Source of the DNA: Pseudalgibacter ostreae
GTDB lineage: Bacteria; Bacteroidota; Bacteroidia; Flavobacteriales; Flavobacteriaceae
Direction of reading: 5' to 3'
Length of the DNA: 64,000 bases
Assembly (NCBI RefSeq): GCF_042427585.1
Contig: NZ_JBHMFC010000103.1
Coordinates: 62,001 to 126,000, forward strand
Both the position numbers and the translations under genes were made by a program. The notes beneath the pieces were generated by a model. That model was not told the DNA's origin, ran no database searches, and saw nothing but the letters and a program-made list of their open reading frames with translations. Of the stretch, positions 18,342-27,082 are shown in pieces (positions within the stretch are counted from its first letter, which is position 1; every line of letters starts with the position of its first letter).

Positions 18342-20588
18342 CTATTTTGTTATAATAGTCTCAAAAACAGCACCCGGCATCAAATTAATAGTTTTAGGCT
18401 TCTTGTTAACCTCTATTACACATTCTATATAACCTTCTCCCAATAGTTGTAGCTGTAGTTTATTATCTGTTAATTTAACAAAAACATCTGTTTCTTTTGA
18501 AAATGAGATTTGAATATTATGATGTTTTAATCTACTAACAGAAAAGAACACATTTTCATTGTCTTTTGTTAAAGAAGTTGGAGATACGCCTTCTGGCTTC
18601 CAAGTGGAATTATTCAATGCCCAATCTTTAAATTTCGTTATAGAATTATCCTCATCAAGTCTATTCGAATACCCTTTATATGGAAACAAAAGGGTAATAA
18701 AACTAAAATCTGTTTGGTTGTTTTTTGAAACCACAGCCCATTGTTTGCCGCGTTTTCCAGAAGTTTTTACCGCATCTATTTCATTGATTTGATAAATATC
18801 CAATCCTGAAGCATCGGCAAATGTAGATCGTATTAAATTGGGTGCTTCCTCTAAACTGTAATGCCCTTGCCACACTTGTTTATATGTATGTGGCACTTCC
18901 GATTTAAAATTATCTTTTACGATCCAAAAGTCATCTTTTAAAAAAAGAACCTGTCTGAAGTAATCAACTCCTATGTTTTCAAAACCGTTATGACTTCCCA
19001 CATAAACCTCTAAATTTTCATTTTTTTCCCAAGCTATTGTTTTAGGGTCTGGCAATTCTTTAAATTTCCCAAAACCACTTCCGCCTTGATTGGACGTATA
19101 ATGCTTGCCCTGTAACTCATTATCTACCAAGGCCACATTTTTAGTCATAGAGTTTTTAAACAACTCTAAATCTTTTAATGAATAGCGCACTTGATAATTA
19201 GGCAAAATAACCTTTCCATTCGCCATCGCCTGAATGCCCAACATATCACCATGTTGATGATCTGGCTTTTCAGCATCTAGTCCCGCAGAAATAATCATCA
19301 TTTTATCATTAGGTTTCCAGCCTTCACGCATAATATAATAGCCTGTGCTTGGAAATTCTACAGATTTCATTGTTGGAAATTGCGATTTTATATGATCCAA
19401 CATTTTTAATTGTTTATCGGTAACATACCAAAACATATTGGGTGCTACGTAAGTATTGGCAAAATAGCCCATTTTTGGAGATTCAAACAGCAGATACCCT
19501 AAGGTTAAAGCATCTGATATGTCATTTTTTTCTGCCCAAGGATCATCCGTATCATCAGAAAGTACTGGAGCCGACTTATCTGGATATGCCAATTTAGTTA
19601 AGGTTACAAAAAGAGTCTTTAAACGATCTTTCCAAAAAGGTTTTACTTCTAAATTACTAATTTTAGCAAGTTGATATACATAGTAGTAATTACCAATATC
19701 GCTAACATGATAATGAACTGTTCGTTCAAACTGAAAACCGTCATCGTTTATTTCTTTTGACAAATGCGTCTCCAACAAGGTCATAGCGCGTTCATACCAA
19801 AGTTCGGTACCCTCAAAATCCCTAAAAAGAATAGAAAGCATGGCCAAGGCAGAAAGTCCTCTGGTTTGATGGTTTCCTGGATGAAACTCGGAGTTATGTT
19901 CATACAGGTGAGCCCCGTGCTGTAACAGGGTTGCTATAGTTGTAAGTTGGTTTTCATCGGAATATTGTTTTTCTCCCAAAAACATATTATGGATATTAAG
20001 CCAATTCAAAACCCGATACCCCGATCTAAACGCTTCATAAACACCATTCCCATCTTCAATGCTTTCATAAGCGCCTGTAGACAAGGCTTCATTTAAAGAC
20101 TTCAATTGATTTGTAAAATAATTTAAATATTGCAAATCCTGATTTTGATAATGATAATAAAATCCAATATCCACCATTTTATGCTGCCGCGCCAAATGCC
20201 TAATCGCATAAGCATCTACAGGTTTTTGATTCAAATAATCGAAAGGTAGTTTCCATTTGGTAGGTCCTGAAAATTTAGATAGATGCTCCTTAGCCTTTTC
20301 TGCATGTTTTTTTTCAGCATTAGGATAAAGTGTTTTGTAATTGGAAAAACGTGTACTAAATGTGCTCCAATCATAAAAATAACGTTCCGAAAATTTCTCT
20401 CTAAAATAATGCGCCAATTTTACTTCTGAAATCTCAGCATTTGCATTTAAAGATTTTTTTATCTCAGGTTTTAAATAGTTTGATAGTTCACTAATTGCTA
20501 TCACTTTAGTAGATGGAATGTCTTGCGCATAACTAAATGATGCGCGCAAACATAACCCGATTATAAAAAATAATTTAAATATGTTCAT
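18342..20588 (-). CDS. heparinase II/III-fold polysaccharide lyase, family unassigned
   Basis: A 748-residue protein with a Sec signal peptide (ends ASFSYAQ). It has an N-terminal alpha toroid to about residue 370, with HPGNHQTRG near 238 and the aromatic run ERTVHYHVSDIGNYYYVY, and a C-terminal heparinase II/III beta-sheet domain, with PDHQHGDMLGIQA near 440 where metal-binding His are expected. The layout matches heparin/alginate lyases of the PL12, PL15 and PL39 type, but PL17-specific HNHSTWGN is absent. Given the setting it probably acts on alginate or a mixed uronic glycan. It lies 162 nt after PL6, with a hairpin CCTCACAG/CTGTGAGG (20676-20701) in the gap. Exact family needs a profile search. 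Confidence 0.85.
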   Translation of the reverse strand: MNIFKLFFIIGLCLRASFSYAQDIPSTKVIAISELSNYLKPEIKKSLNANAEISEVKLAHYFREKFSERYFYDWSTFSTRFSNYKTLYPNAEKKHAEKAKEHLSKFSGPTKWKLPFDYLNQKPVDAYAIRHLARQHKMVDIGFYYHYQNQDLQYLNYFTNQLKSLNEALSTGAYESIEDGNGVYEAFRSGYRVLNWLNIHNMFLGEKQYSDENQLTTIATLLQHGAHLYEHNSEFHPGNHQTRGLSALAMLSILFRDFEGTELWYERAMTLLETHLSKEINDDGFQFERTVHYHVSDIGNYYYVYQLAKISNLEVKPFWKDRLKTLFVTLTKLAYPDKSAPVLSDDTDDPWAEKNDISDALTLGYLLFESPKMGYFANTYVAPNMFWYVTDKQLKMLDHIKSQFPTMKSVEFPSTGYYIMREGWKPNDKMMIISAGLDAEKPDHQHGDMLGIQAMANGKVILPNYQVRYSLKDLELFKNSMTKNVALVDNELQGKHYTSNQGGSGFGKFKELPDPKTIAWEKNENLEVYVGSHNGFENIGVDYFRQVLFLKDDFWIVKDNFKSEVPHTYKQVWQGHYSLEEAPNLIRSTFADASGLDIYQINEIDAVKTSGKRGKQWAVVSKNNQTDFSFITLLFPYKGYSNRLDEDNSITKFKDWALNNSTWKPEGVSPTSLTKDNENVFFSVSRLKHHNIQISFSKETDVFVKLTDNKLQLQLLGEGYIECVIEVNKKPKTINLMPGAVFETIITK

Positions 20589-20750
20589 GATAATAGACTG
20601 TTTCGTTTAAATCTAATAAAACAAAAACGCCACACCGCTTTATTATTAGCATCTGTAGCGTGTTCGTTTTTTATACCTCACAGACGTTTAATGCTGTGAG
20701 GTTATCTGTAATTAGTAAGCGTAAAATAATGGGGGTTAACGAGCCAATAC

Positions 20751-23048
20751 TTAATACATTAATTTTTGTTTTAAGTTTTGCTCTATCTTAATCTCTCCAG
20801 AATTTTGAATATTATTATCAACTGGTTTTTGACCTTTTTCGCCCCAGAGCACCGCAATGGTTTTTACAGGATTGTTTTTAAAAGTATTATTAGAAATATC
20901 GACATTTACAATCCCTATATTTTCTATTAAAATCTCACTTCCTTTACCACTATTTGTAAAGGTGTTGTTGCTAAGCACCAAGTTACCGCCTATAGTAGAC
21001 TCATCGTAACCGCCACGATAGTAATTCAACACATTGTTTTGCACGTGATCGAACGTAGAATTGGTTATAAGCACAAATTCTGCATTATAATCTCCTTTAG
21101 AATCTGTTTCTTTATTTAATAAAAAGCCATTTAAAGAGTTCTTTATAGTTGTATTTACAACAGAAATAGTATCTGCAAAGGATCCTTTTGAAACTTCTAA
21201 AACAGTTTTAAAATTTGATATTTCGCTATTTTCAACAAACAAATCATAAGCTTTACTCATGTTTTTATCTAAAGTAGCGAACGCTTTCTGGGTGTTGTCA
21301 CCAATTAAAACAACATTTTTAATATTAAGATTCCCTTTAGGGTGTAGCTCAAAGGCATTGACCTCTGTTGCTATTTGAAGGATTGCTTTTTGTTCAACAT
21401 TAGCAGACGTAATGGTTATATTCTTATCTATAATCAATGCTTCATTAACCTTATACGTTCCTGGCTCTAAAGACAAAATATCTCCAGATTTTGCGCGTTT
21501 AAGCAGGTCTTGAAAATTATCCGTTGAAGCCACTTTTATCGTTTCAGCATTCTGCTCTGGTGCTTCGTTGGAAAACCAGTCGGTTCCGTAAAGTTTTTTA
21601 TCCATTAACACGGTATTATCCTTAATAGGCAGCACCATAGCACCAATGGCATTTTTCTTGGTCCTGTCGCTTTTAAAGATATCTTGTGTTATGGTTTCAA
21701 AATCAAAACCATGATATACATCTTCATAATTTTGGTTAGGAACAAATAGGTTTTCAGAAATTTGATCTACTTGCAGGTCTTTGGTGATAAAACCATGGGC
21801 AGTTACATCACTTTTGTCTTCACTATTTAGAATGTTATTTTTAAACAGCACTCCATCCACTTTATCATAAGCTTTAATTGGATGGTTGTCCTTATTTTGA
21901 TTGTAAATTAAATTGTTTGCCAATACAAAACGCTCTGGACGTTCCGAACGGATTTCTGAAGCAGGAAGCACATCTTTCTTATCTATATTTACACCAACAC
22001 TAAACTGCAGTGGAGAAATACAATCTATAAACGTGTTATGGGCCACCACCACGTCGGTAACTTGATTGTATCGGTTTAATGGGGATTTTGGCACACCATT
22101 CATTACGGCTAAAGCGCTTCGGAACTCATTCCCTTTAATTTTATAAAAATAATTATTAGTAATCCAATGGCCTGTGTTTACAACCCGTATACCTCCTATA
22201 AACTTAGAGTTATCATTTCCTATAAACACATTGCCATCTATTTTAGCATAATTACCGTGTCTTAAAACTAAAGAGCCTTCACTTTCAAAAAACACATTGT
22301 GGCTAAATTCATTAAAATTAGATTTACTTGAAATAATTTCCACCTCTCCATTACAACGTTCAAAAAGATTATTGGACACATTTGTGTAAGACGGGGTCAT
22401 AGACGTATAGCTATCTCCAATTTGTAATGTTTCGCCGTGAGGCCCTCCTTTTCTTGGGCGCGGTCCAAAATGATTGTTAACAATTTGATGGTGGTTATTA
22501 ATATGCTCATTCCCTTTTAAAAAGACCCGTACTGTGGGTCCGAAATTCGATTTGCCTGCAATATAACAGTGATCCAGTTGATTGTGGCGTCCCCAAAATC
22601 CTACCCAATGATCCGTTACATCTCTATCTGCTTGTGTAAACTCGTCGATAACACAATTAGTAATCCTACTATTATTGGCAATTAAAGTATCATTGATTTT
22701 AAATTCAATTAAAGCTTTGGAAGGGCTATAGCCATTTTTAAAATAAAGGTCTTTAACAACTAAATACTCTCCTCCCAACTTCATGTTTGAAGCCCCTTCA
22801 ATAGTAACTTCTCCCGCTGTTTCTGCTCTTAAAGTTATAGGTTGCTCTTTTGTACCTTCACCATAAAAAACAATTTCCACATCTTTCCATACTCCATTTG
22901 CCATAACGATATCGTCGCCAGCCTTAGCATTTTCAAAGGCTTTATTTAACTCCCCTATAGTGCCCACTTTAATAGGACCTGTTCCCTTTTGTTGGTTACA
23001 AGCGGTTAACACTATAAATACACTTAAAAAAATTAAAACTCTAGACAT
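20751..23048 (-). CDS. PL6 alginate lyase, two-domain form, lipoprotein
   Basis: A 765-residue PL6 lyase (chondroitinase B-like beta-helix). A lipoprotein signal ends in IVLTAC. The catalytic N-terminal helix starts VGTIGELNKAFENAKAGDDI and holds the catalytic Lys in EIISSKSNFNEFSHN (about residue 239) and Arg in LVLRHGNY (about 260), spaced as in AlyGC. A second beta-helix from about 500 (FQDLLKRAKSGDILSLEPG) repeats the opening motif and is typical of long PL6 enzymes of about 765 residues. It lies 92 nt behind the lamin-tail gene, but a strong terminator is in between, so readthrough or a weak own promoter must drive it. Confidence 0.95.
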   Translation of the reverse strand: MSRVLIFLSVFIVLTACNQQKGTGPIKVGTIGELNKAFENAKAGDDIVMANGVWKDVEIVFYGEGTKEQPITLRAETAGEVTIEGASNMKLGGEYLVVKDLYFKNGYSPSKALIEFKINDTLIANNSRITNCVIDEFTQADRDVTDHWVGFWGRHNQLDHCYIAGKSNFGPTVRVFLKGNEHINNHHQIVNNHFGPRPRKGGPHGETLQIGDSYTSMTPSYTNVSNNLFERCNGEVEIISSKSNFNEFSHNVFFESEGSLVLRHGNYAKIDGNVFIGNDNSKFIGGIRVVNTGHWITNNYFYKIKGNEFRSALAVMNGVPKSPLNRYNQVTDVVVAHNTFIDCISPLQFSVGVNIDKKDVLPASEIRSERPERFVLANNLIYNQNKDNHPIKAYDKVDGVLFKNNILNSEDKSDVTAHGFITKDLQVDQISENLFVPNQNYEDVYHGFDFETITQDIFKSDRTKKNAIGAMVLPIKDNTVLMDKKLYGTDWFSNEAPEQNAETIKVASTDNFQDLLKRAKSGDILSLEPGTYKVNEALIIDKNITITSANVEQKAILQIATEVNAFELHPKGNLNIKNVVLIGDNTQKAFATLDKNMSKAYDLFVENSEISNFKTVLEVSKGSFADTISVVNTTIKNSLNGFLLNKETDSKGDYNAEFVLITNSTFDHVQNNVLNYYRGGYDESTIGGNLVLSNNTFTNSGKGSEILIENIGIVNVDISNNTFKNNPVKTIAVLWGEKGQKPVDNNIQNSGEIKIEQNLKQKLMY

Positions 23049-23090
23049 GATATTATATTTAAAAACTAATGGTTACAAGACATAATTACA

Positions 23091-23119
23091 AAAAAGCCTT
23101 TTAAAAAAAAAGGCTTTTT
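23091..23119 (-). terminator. intrinsic terminator between the lamin-tail and PL6 genes
   Basis: Perfect 12-bp stem AAAAAGCCTTTT/AAAAGGCTTTTT with a 5-nt loop, and a T6 run on the minus strand. It is 21 nt past the lamin-tail stop codon. It would limit transcription into PL6, giving more of the first product than of the lyase. Confidence 0.8.
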
Positions 23120-23140
23120 AAAACTCAAACTTAACTACAA

Positions 23141-24151
23141 CTATTCAATGATTATTTTTTTAGTTAGACTTCCTGCATCGGAAGATATTTTTAACATATA
23201 AATTCCTTTAGACAAATGCGATACATCTATTCTATTATTTTTTGACATATTTTGAGATAATACTTTCTGACCTAGAAGGCTAAATATTTCTGCTGAAGAA
23301 ATCTTCACATCTGCAGACAGGATAGTAATATAATCGTTTGCTGGATTTGGATACACACTTAACTTCGATGCTAAAAAAGAAGTAACAGAAAGTGTTGCAT
23401 CTTGATCATTGGCTTTACCAGGTGTCCCTTTTTGGCTACCATCATATGTTAATGTAGAATATTCCCAATTAGCAGGGTCATCATTAGCTGCTGCGGTTAA
23501 TGGTGCACCAACTTTTAACATAAAAGACGTTTTGGATGATCCTGATTGTCCAGGAAAACCAAAAGGTGTTGCAGATGGATTATTTGAACAATGACTCGTA
23601 ACACCATCACCTAATCCGTCATCATAGATATAGGAACCATATCCATAATCATACAAAACTTGATCTACAAGCTCATCTGCTGCGTTATAGATAATTACGC
23701 CATCAGGACAGTTTGTTTCTGACCCTCCTGAATAGGTGGTTTCATTATTTAAACTTATTTTCTTAAAAGGGTAAATATAATCGGGTTCAATACCACCATG
23801 GAGTTCTGGAATATAATACCCTGCAAATATGGCATAAGCTCCAGCTTCTAGAGTGAAGGATTCTATAATAACTTCGGCATTATTAGAGCCATCTACAAGT
23901 TTCCAACCATCCATCACAACAGGCGCTGTGGTTGTATTATAAATTTCAAGCCATTCTCCATGCCCTTCATCTGGACTATTAGTATTTCCTACAGAACCCG
24001 CGTTTTGGGGCAAACCTTTAACAGTATCAATTTGTTCTTGCGAAGGTTTGGGTGGCCTGTTGTAGAACTCAGTAATAATAACTTCGCCTGTCCCTTGTGC
24101 AAAAGCCATAGCGTAAGTTAATAAAAATGTAAAAAGTAGTTTTGTTTTCAT
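23141..24151 (-). CDS. secreted lamin-tail-domain protein with type IX secretion sorting tail
   Basis: A 336-residue exported protein: signal peptide (ends YAMAFAQ), a lamin-tail (LTD) domain at about 22-200 (GEVIITEFYNRP, GEWLEIYNTTTAPVVMDGWKL, GAYAIFAGYY), a linker, and a C-terminal sorting domain at about 265-336 (LSVYPNPANDYITI to LTKKIIIE) for the T9SS. The role of LTD in bacteria is structural or adhesive in most cases and is not defined. It is preceded by operator site 3 and so is probably controlled with the alginate genes. It may bind the polymer or hold lyases at the cell surface; that is inference. Confidence 0.9.
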   Translation of the reverse strand: MKTKLLFTFLLTYAMAFAQGTGEVIITEFYNRPPKPSQEQIDTVKGLPQNAGSVGNTNSPDEGHGEWLEIYNTTTAPVVMDGWKLVDGSNNAEVIIESFTLEAGAYAIFAGYYIPELHGGIEPDYIYPFKKISLNNETTYSGGSETNCPDGVIIYNAADELVDQVLYDYGYGSYIYDDGLGDGVTSHCSNNPSATPFGFPGQSGSSKTSFMLKVGAPLTAAANDDPANWEYSTLTYDGSQKGTPGKANDQDATLSVTSFLASKLSVYPNPANDYITILSADVKISSAEIFSLLGQKVLSQNMSKNNRIDVSHLSKGIYMLKISSDAGSLTKKIIIE

Positions 24152-24217
24152 AATAGAGTGGTTTAGTGTTATAAAATAGTTTATCTGTAATCTTGTGAAA
24201 TTACTTTTTTAATTATT

Positions 24218-24280
24218 GGGAAACCAAATTGGTTAACCAGATTGGTTTCCCAAATATAAATATAAATTTCAAGTATGCAA
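24218..24280 (-). promoter_or_regulatory. operator and promoter of the lamin-tail gene (site 3)
   Basis: The palindrome at 24221-24248, core TGGTTAACCA at 24230-24239, differs from the reverse complement of site 2 at one position of 28. Flanking GGGAAACC/GGTTTCCC adds symmetry. The minus-strand promoter is TTG-N19-TATATTTG (24278-24280 and 24251-24258). The gene start is 100 nt further on. It faces away from the plus-strand lipoprotein genes. Confidence 0.85.
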
Positions 24281-24513
24281 GTTTTTTTAACACATATTAC
24301 TTAAAGATTTTAGGGATTAAAACTATTCATTACCAAAACAGAAGGGACAACATCGCATATGCTATCCTATATTCTTTTTTTATAACATAACTTTTAAAGC
24401 CCTTCTTAGGTTTAGATTAATTTACATAAACTCCCAAAACCAGATAAAAGACCTATTATACTTTCATTTTATCGATTTTGTAAACTTTTTCTTTTTAAAA
24501 TAAAATATATTCT

Positions 24514-24521
24514 TACATTTG
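24514..24521 (+). promoter_or_regulatory. -7 promoter box of the two-lipoprotein unit
   Basis: TACATTTG fits TAnnTTTG and lies 22 nt before the ATG at 24544. No good -33 element is visible at the usual 17-23 nt spacing. No copy of the alginate operator is near on this strand. Confidence 0.5.
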
Positions 24522-24543
24522 ATTTGAATTTAACCTTTTTGAA

Positions 24544-25335
24544 ATGAAAAAAATCTTTCTCATTGTCCTTTTAGGATTTATTTTGTTTTCATGTTCCGAA
24601 CCTGAAACTCCTATAGCGCCTTCGGATCCACTTGTTTTATTAAAATACAATCCTCCTGTTTTGGATTTTTATGGCACACCGAAGAAATCGGCAACCAATA
24701 TTCAAGTTAATGATTATGTTAAAGTAAACTTTGAAATCACACATTTAGAATATGCCACTTTATTTGTAGCGACACCCGAAGGAAAGTCCGCAACTTTTCA
24801 TGATTTATTAAATACAGACTATGAGTTATATATTCCGAGCATAATAGATTCTGGAAAATACCTTAAAGTAGAATCTTTAAACTTAAAAATGGGTGATAAT
24901 ATATTTTATATTAAACCCCTTGTTCCTGGCACCTTTCAAATTAAATTAGAGGACAAAACCAAAACTTATCATTTTGAAGCCCCTATTGTTTTCAATGCCG
25001 TAAAAATCATAACATCTTCTACTGTAGGTGTAGATAGCAATTGTGGTATTCATAAGTGGCGGCATAGAGATTTTTGGTTTAAGATGGATGGCGGAAATCA
25101 AACTTTCGATAACCTATTAGTTGATAAAAACGCCACGTTTACCTACTCTACTAACTATGATAACGACAGCTATTCTGGAGATTTTGAAGTAAACAAAAAT
25201 CTAAAAATAATAAAAACCAGAAATAAGTGTGGTGACTATCCTAGCTTACCCAATAACATTTCTTCCATTACCATATATAAAACAATCGATAATCAAGCTG
25301 AGCCTATAGCCACGTATTATGATATTTCTATTTAA
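24544..25335 (+). CDS. lipoprotein of unknown function, partner of the cytolysin-like gene
   Basis: A 263-residue protein with a clear lipoprotein signal (GFILFSC). The rest looks beta-rich: an opening LKYNPPVLDFYGTPKK followed by strands around NDYVKVNFEITHLEYATLFV. A C-terminal half has two cysteines about 65 residues apart (SNCGIH and NKCGDY) that could form a disulfide. I recognise no family. It is the first gene of a two-gene plus-strand unit; only 25 nt separate its stop from the next start. The tight pairing suggests a function tied to the cytolysin-like protein, for instance as partner, receptor or protector. That is inference. Confidence 0.85.
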   Translation: MKKIFLIVLLGFILFSCSEPETPIAPSDPLVLLKYNPPVLDFYGTPKKSATNIQVNDYVKVNFEITHLEYATLFVATPEGKSATFHDLLNTDYELYIPSIIDSGKYLKVESLNLKMGDNIFYIKPLVPGTFQIKLEDKTKTYHFEAPIVFNAVKIITSSTVGVDSNCGIHKWRHRDFWFKMDGGNQTFDNLLVDKNATFTYSTNYDNDSYSGDFEVNKNLKIIKTRNKCGDYPSLPNNISSITIYKTIDNQAEPIATYYDISI

Positions 25336-25360
25336 CTATATTAAAAAACCCTACAAATCC

Positions 25361-26506
25361 ATGAAACACCTAAAATTACCGGCAGCCATACTTTGTCTTT
25401 TCTTACTAATATTTTCAAGCTGTGATTCAGATGAATCGGAATTACAAAAAACTTCTGATTTAGAAAAGGTAAGCTTTGACTCTATGCCTACAAAAACGAT
25501 CTCGAGCGAAAAAACAGGAGCATCGAAACTAAATCCCACCACGGGAAACACCGAATATGAATATTTAGAAAAAGTAGAAGAATCTAAAACAATAAACCCT
25601 TTACTTGTTTTCGATTCTTCACAATCCAACGACATCATCTACCCTGGAAGCATTTTAAGAGGGGCTTCTTTTGTAAAAGGTTCGTATGATCCTTTAGTTT
25701 TGAGCACGCCTTTTAATGATGTGACTTTATCTGTGGATTTAAAAGGAACAGGGTTTCCAGGTGCATTTACAACTAAACCCACCTTAAGTGCAATAAGAGG
25801 CACATTGAACAGCTTCTTATTTAATAATATCGGTGTTTATGACCCGAACGCAATTCCAGCAGACTACACTTATCAAAGCGATTCTATTTACTCGAGCAAC
25901 ACGTTTAGCAAATCCCTAAGTGTTCACGTGGAAGCCAATGTTCTTGCAGGAATGATTACTGCTAATTTCAACTATGCATCCAACACAAGTTCTGCCACAT
26001 CAAAAAATTATGTAATGGTAAAGGTGTATCAAAAATTCTATAATGCCTCAATAGACCCTAAGTTTATAAGTACTTGGATTGGTGGCGACATTAAAGCCAC
26101 TGAGTGCGGCTCTCACGAACCTCTTTATATTAGTAGCGTAGATTATGGTCGTATTGCCTATTTATTGATAGAGACCGATTTAAGTACCACTGAAATCACC
26201 AAAATGGTAAACGCCGCGGTTGGCGTTAAATTTCTACAATGGAGTGCTTCAACTGATGTTGCTTATAATGAAAAATTCACTTCACTATGGAGTTCTAACA
26301 ACATTAAAGTAAAAGTTTTAGGAGGCCCCGCCGGAGTTATCACGAACTACAATGAGTTCATGGCCTTTATAAAAGCTCCAAGCACACAAGACCTTGTAAA
26401 CACCTCTGTACCCATTGCTTATAAAGTAAGACGTCTATTAGACAATACACAAGTGGATGTTGTTGGTCGTTTTGAAAAAGAATACACCATTTATAAAACC
26501 AATTAA
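25361..26506 (+). CDS. cholesterol-dependent-cytolysin-like lipoprotein lacking domain 4
   Basis: About 381 residues from the ATG at 25361 (MKHLKLPAAILCLFLL, lipobox-like FSSC); an upstream in-frame start at 25319 would overlap the previous gene and has no signal. The body aligns by eye with thiol-activated cytolysins (compare pneumolysin). DIIYPGSILRG matches RLYPGALL; VTLSVDLKG matches MTYSIDLPG; EPLYISSVDYGRIAYLLIET matches LVYISSVAYGRQVYLKLET; KVKVLGGPAG matches KAVILGGDPS; VPIAYKVRRLLDN matches LPISYTTSFLRDN. It then ends within about 20 residues, so the membrane-binding domain 4 and its Trp-rich undecapeptide are missing. CDC-like proteins are known in Bacteroidota. Pore formation here would need a partner or another anchor. 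Confidence 0.88.
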   Translation: MKHLKLPAAILCLFLLIFSSCDSDESELQKTSDLEKVSFDSMPTKTISSEKTGASKLNPTTGNTEYEYLEKVEESKTINPLLVFDSSQSNDIIYPGSILRGASFVKGSYDPLVLSTPFNDVTLSVDLKGTGFPGAFTTKPTLSAIRGTLNSFLFNNIGVYDPNAIPADYTYQSDSIYSSNTFSKSLSVHVEANVLAGMITANFNYASNTSSATSKNYVMVKVYQKFYNASIDPKFISTWIGGDIKATECGSHEPLYISSVDYGRIAYLLIETDLSTTEITKMVNAAVGVKFLQWSASTDVAYNEKFTSLWSSNNIKVKVLGGPAGVITNYNEFMAFIKAPSTQDLVNTSVPIAYKVRRLLDNTQVDVVGRFEKEYTIYKTN

Positions 26507-26597
26507 TAATTCTAATGGAAATAGGAAACCATAGTCCCCTCATTTATAAAATTATGTTATAAATACTATCGTTTCAATTAATTGATTCATTACAAAT

Positions 26598-26632
26598 TAA
26601 AAGGCTGCCTTAACATATTGGAGACAGCCTTT
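26598..26632 (+). terminator. terminator of the two-lipoprotein unit
   Basis: Stem AAAAGGCTG/CAGCCTTTT followed by a T7 run, about 90 nt after the stop codon of the cytolysin-like gene. It closes the unit at two genes. Confidence 0.85.
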
Positions 26633-27082
26633 TTTTATTCTTTCTTAGCACGTATCGTTAAAAAAAAACGATTCCATTATGTATAACAGCTGTAAATTGT
26701 CTAAAACAAATCCGTGTTCTCAAACTATAGCACTAAAACTATAGCACTAAAACTATAGCACTAATAGATATGAAACACAAATTATAGCCAACTTAAACAA
26801 ATTGAGCTTCGAAATTACACCTAGTATAACTATTTTAAACGAGAAAAACTAGAGTTTCTAAAACGCATCCAATCACCAAAAAACTCAATATAGATATTTA
26901 AGCACAGTAGAAAAATTTAAAACATTAAGCCTTTACTTGTATTTTGGATTCTGCCCAATATAACGAGATATTAATCTAAGAAGTATTTCGAGAAGGCCTT
27001 ATTTTATCAGCTTATTTATTAAACAAACAATTTCCAAAAACTCAAAATAAAAAAAGCGCTACAATATCAAGATTAAAGACGT
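26633..27082. other. intergenic region with a 14-bp triple repeat
   Basis: No gene is recognisable in this 450-nt A/T-rich stretch between the cytolysin terminator and tatA. Its only ordered element is the short tandem repeat at 26724-26765. Confidence 0.5.
26724..26765. repeat. three tandem copies of a 14-bp unit
   Basis: ACTATAGCACTAAA is repeated three times head to tail, the last copy with one change at its final base. It lies in a gap between convergent units. It may be a slippage-prone minisatellite; no function is visible. Confidence 0.9.

Noticed and set aside
20676..20701. Hairpin CCTCACAG/CTGTGAGG as terminator of PL6
   Set aside because: The minus-strand sequence after it is A-rich rather than T-rich, so it is not a usual Rho-independent terminator; its role is open.
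20731..20746. Fourth copy of the alginate operator before the heparinase-fold gene
   Set aside because: Only GGTTAAC and CCAAT fragments are present, without palindrome or the TATATTTG box at the fixed spacing.
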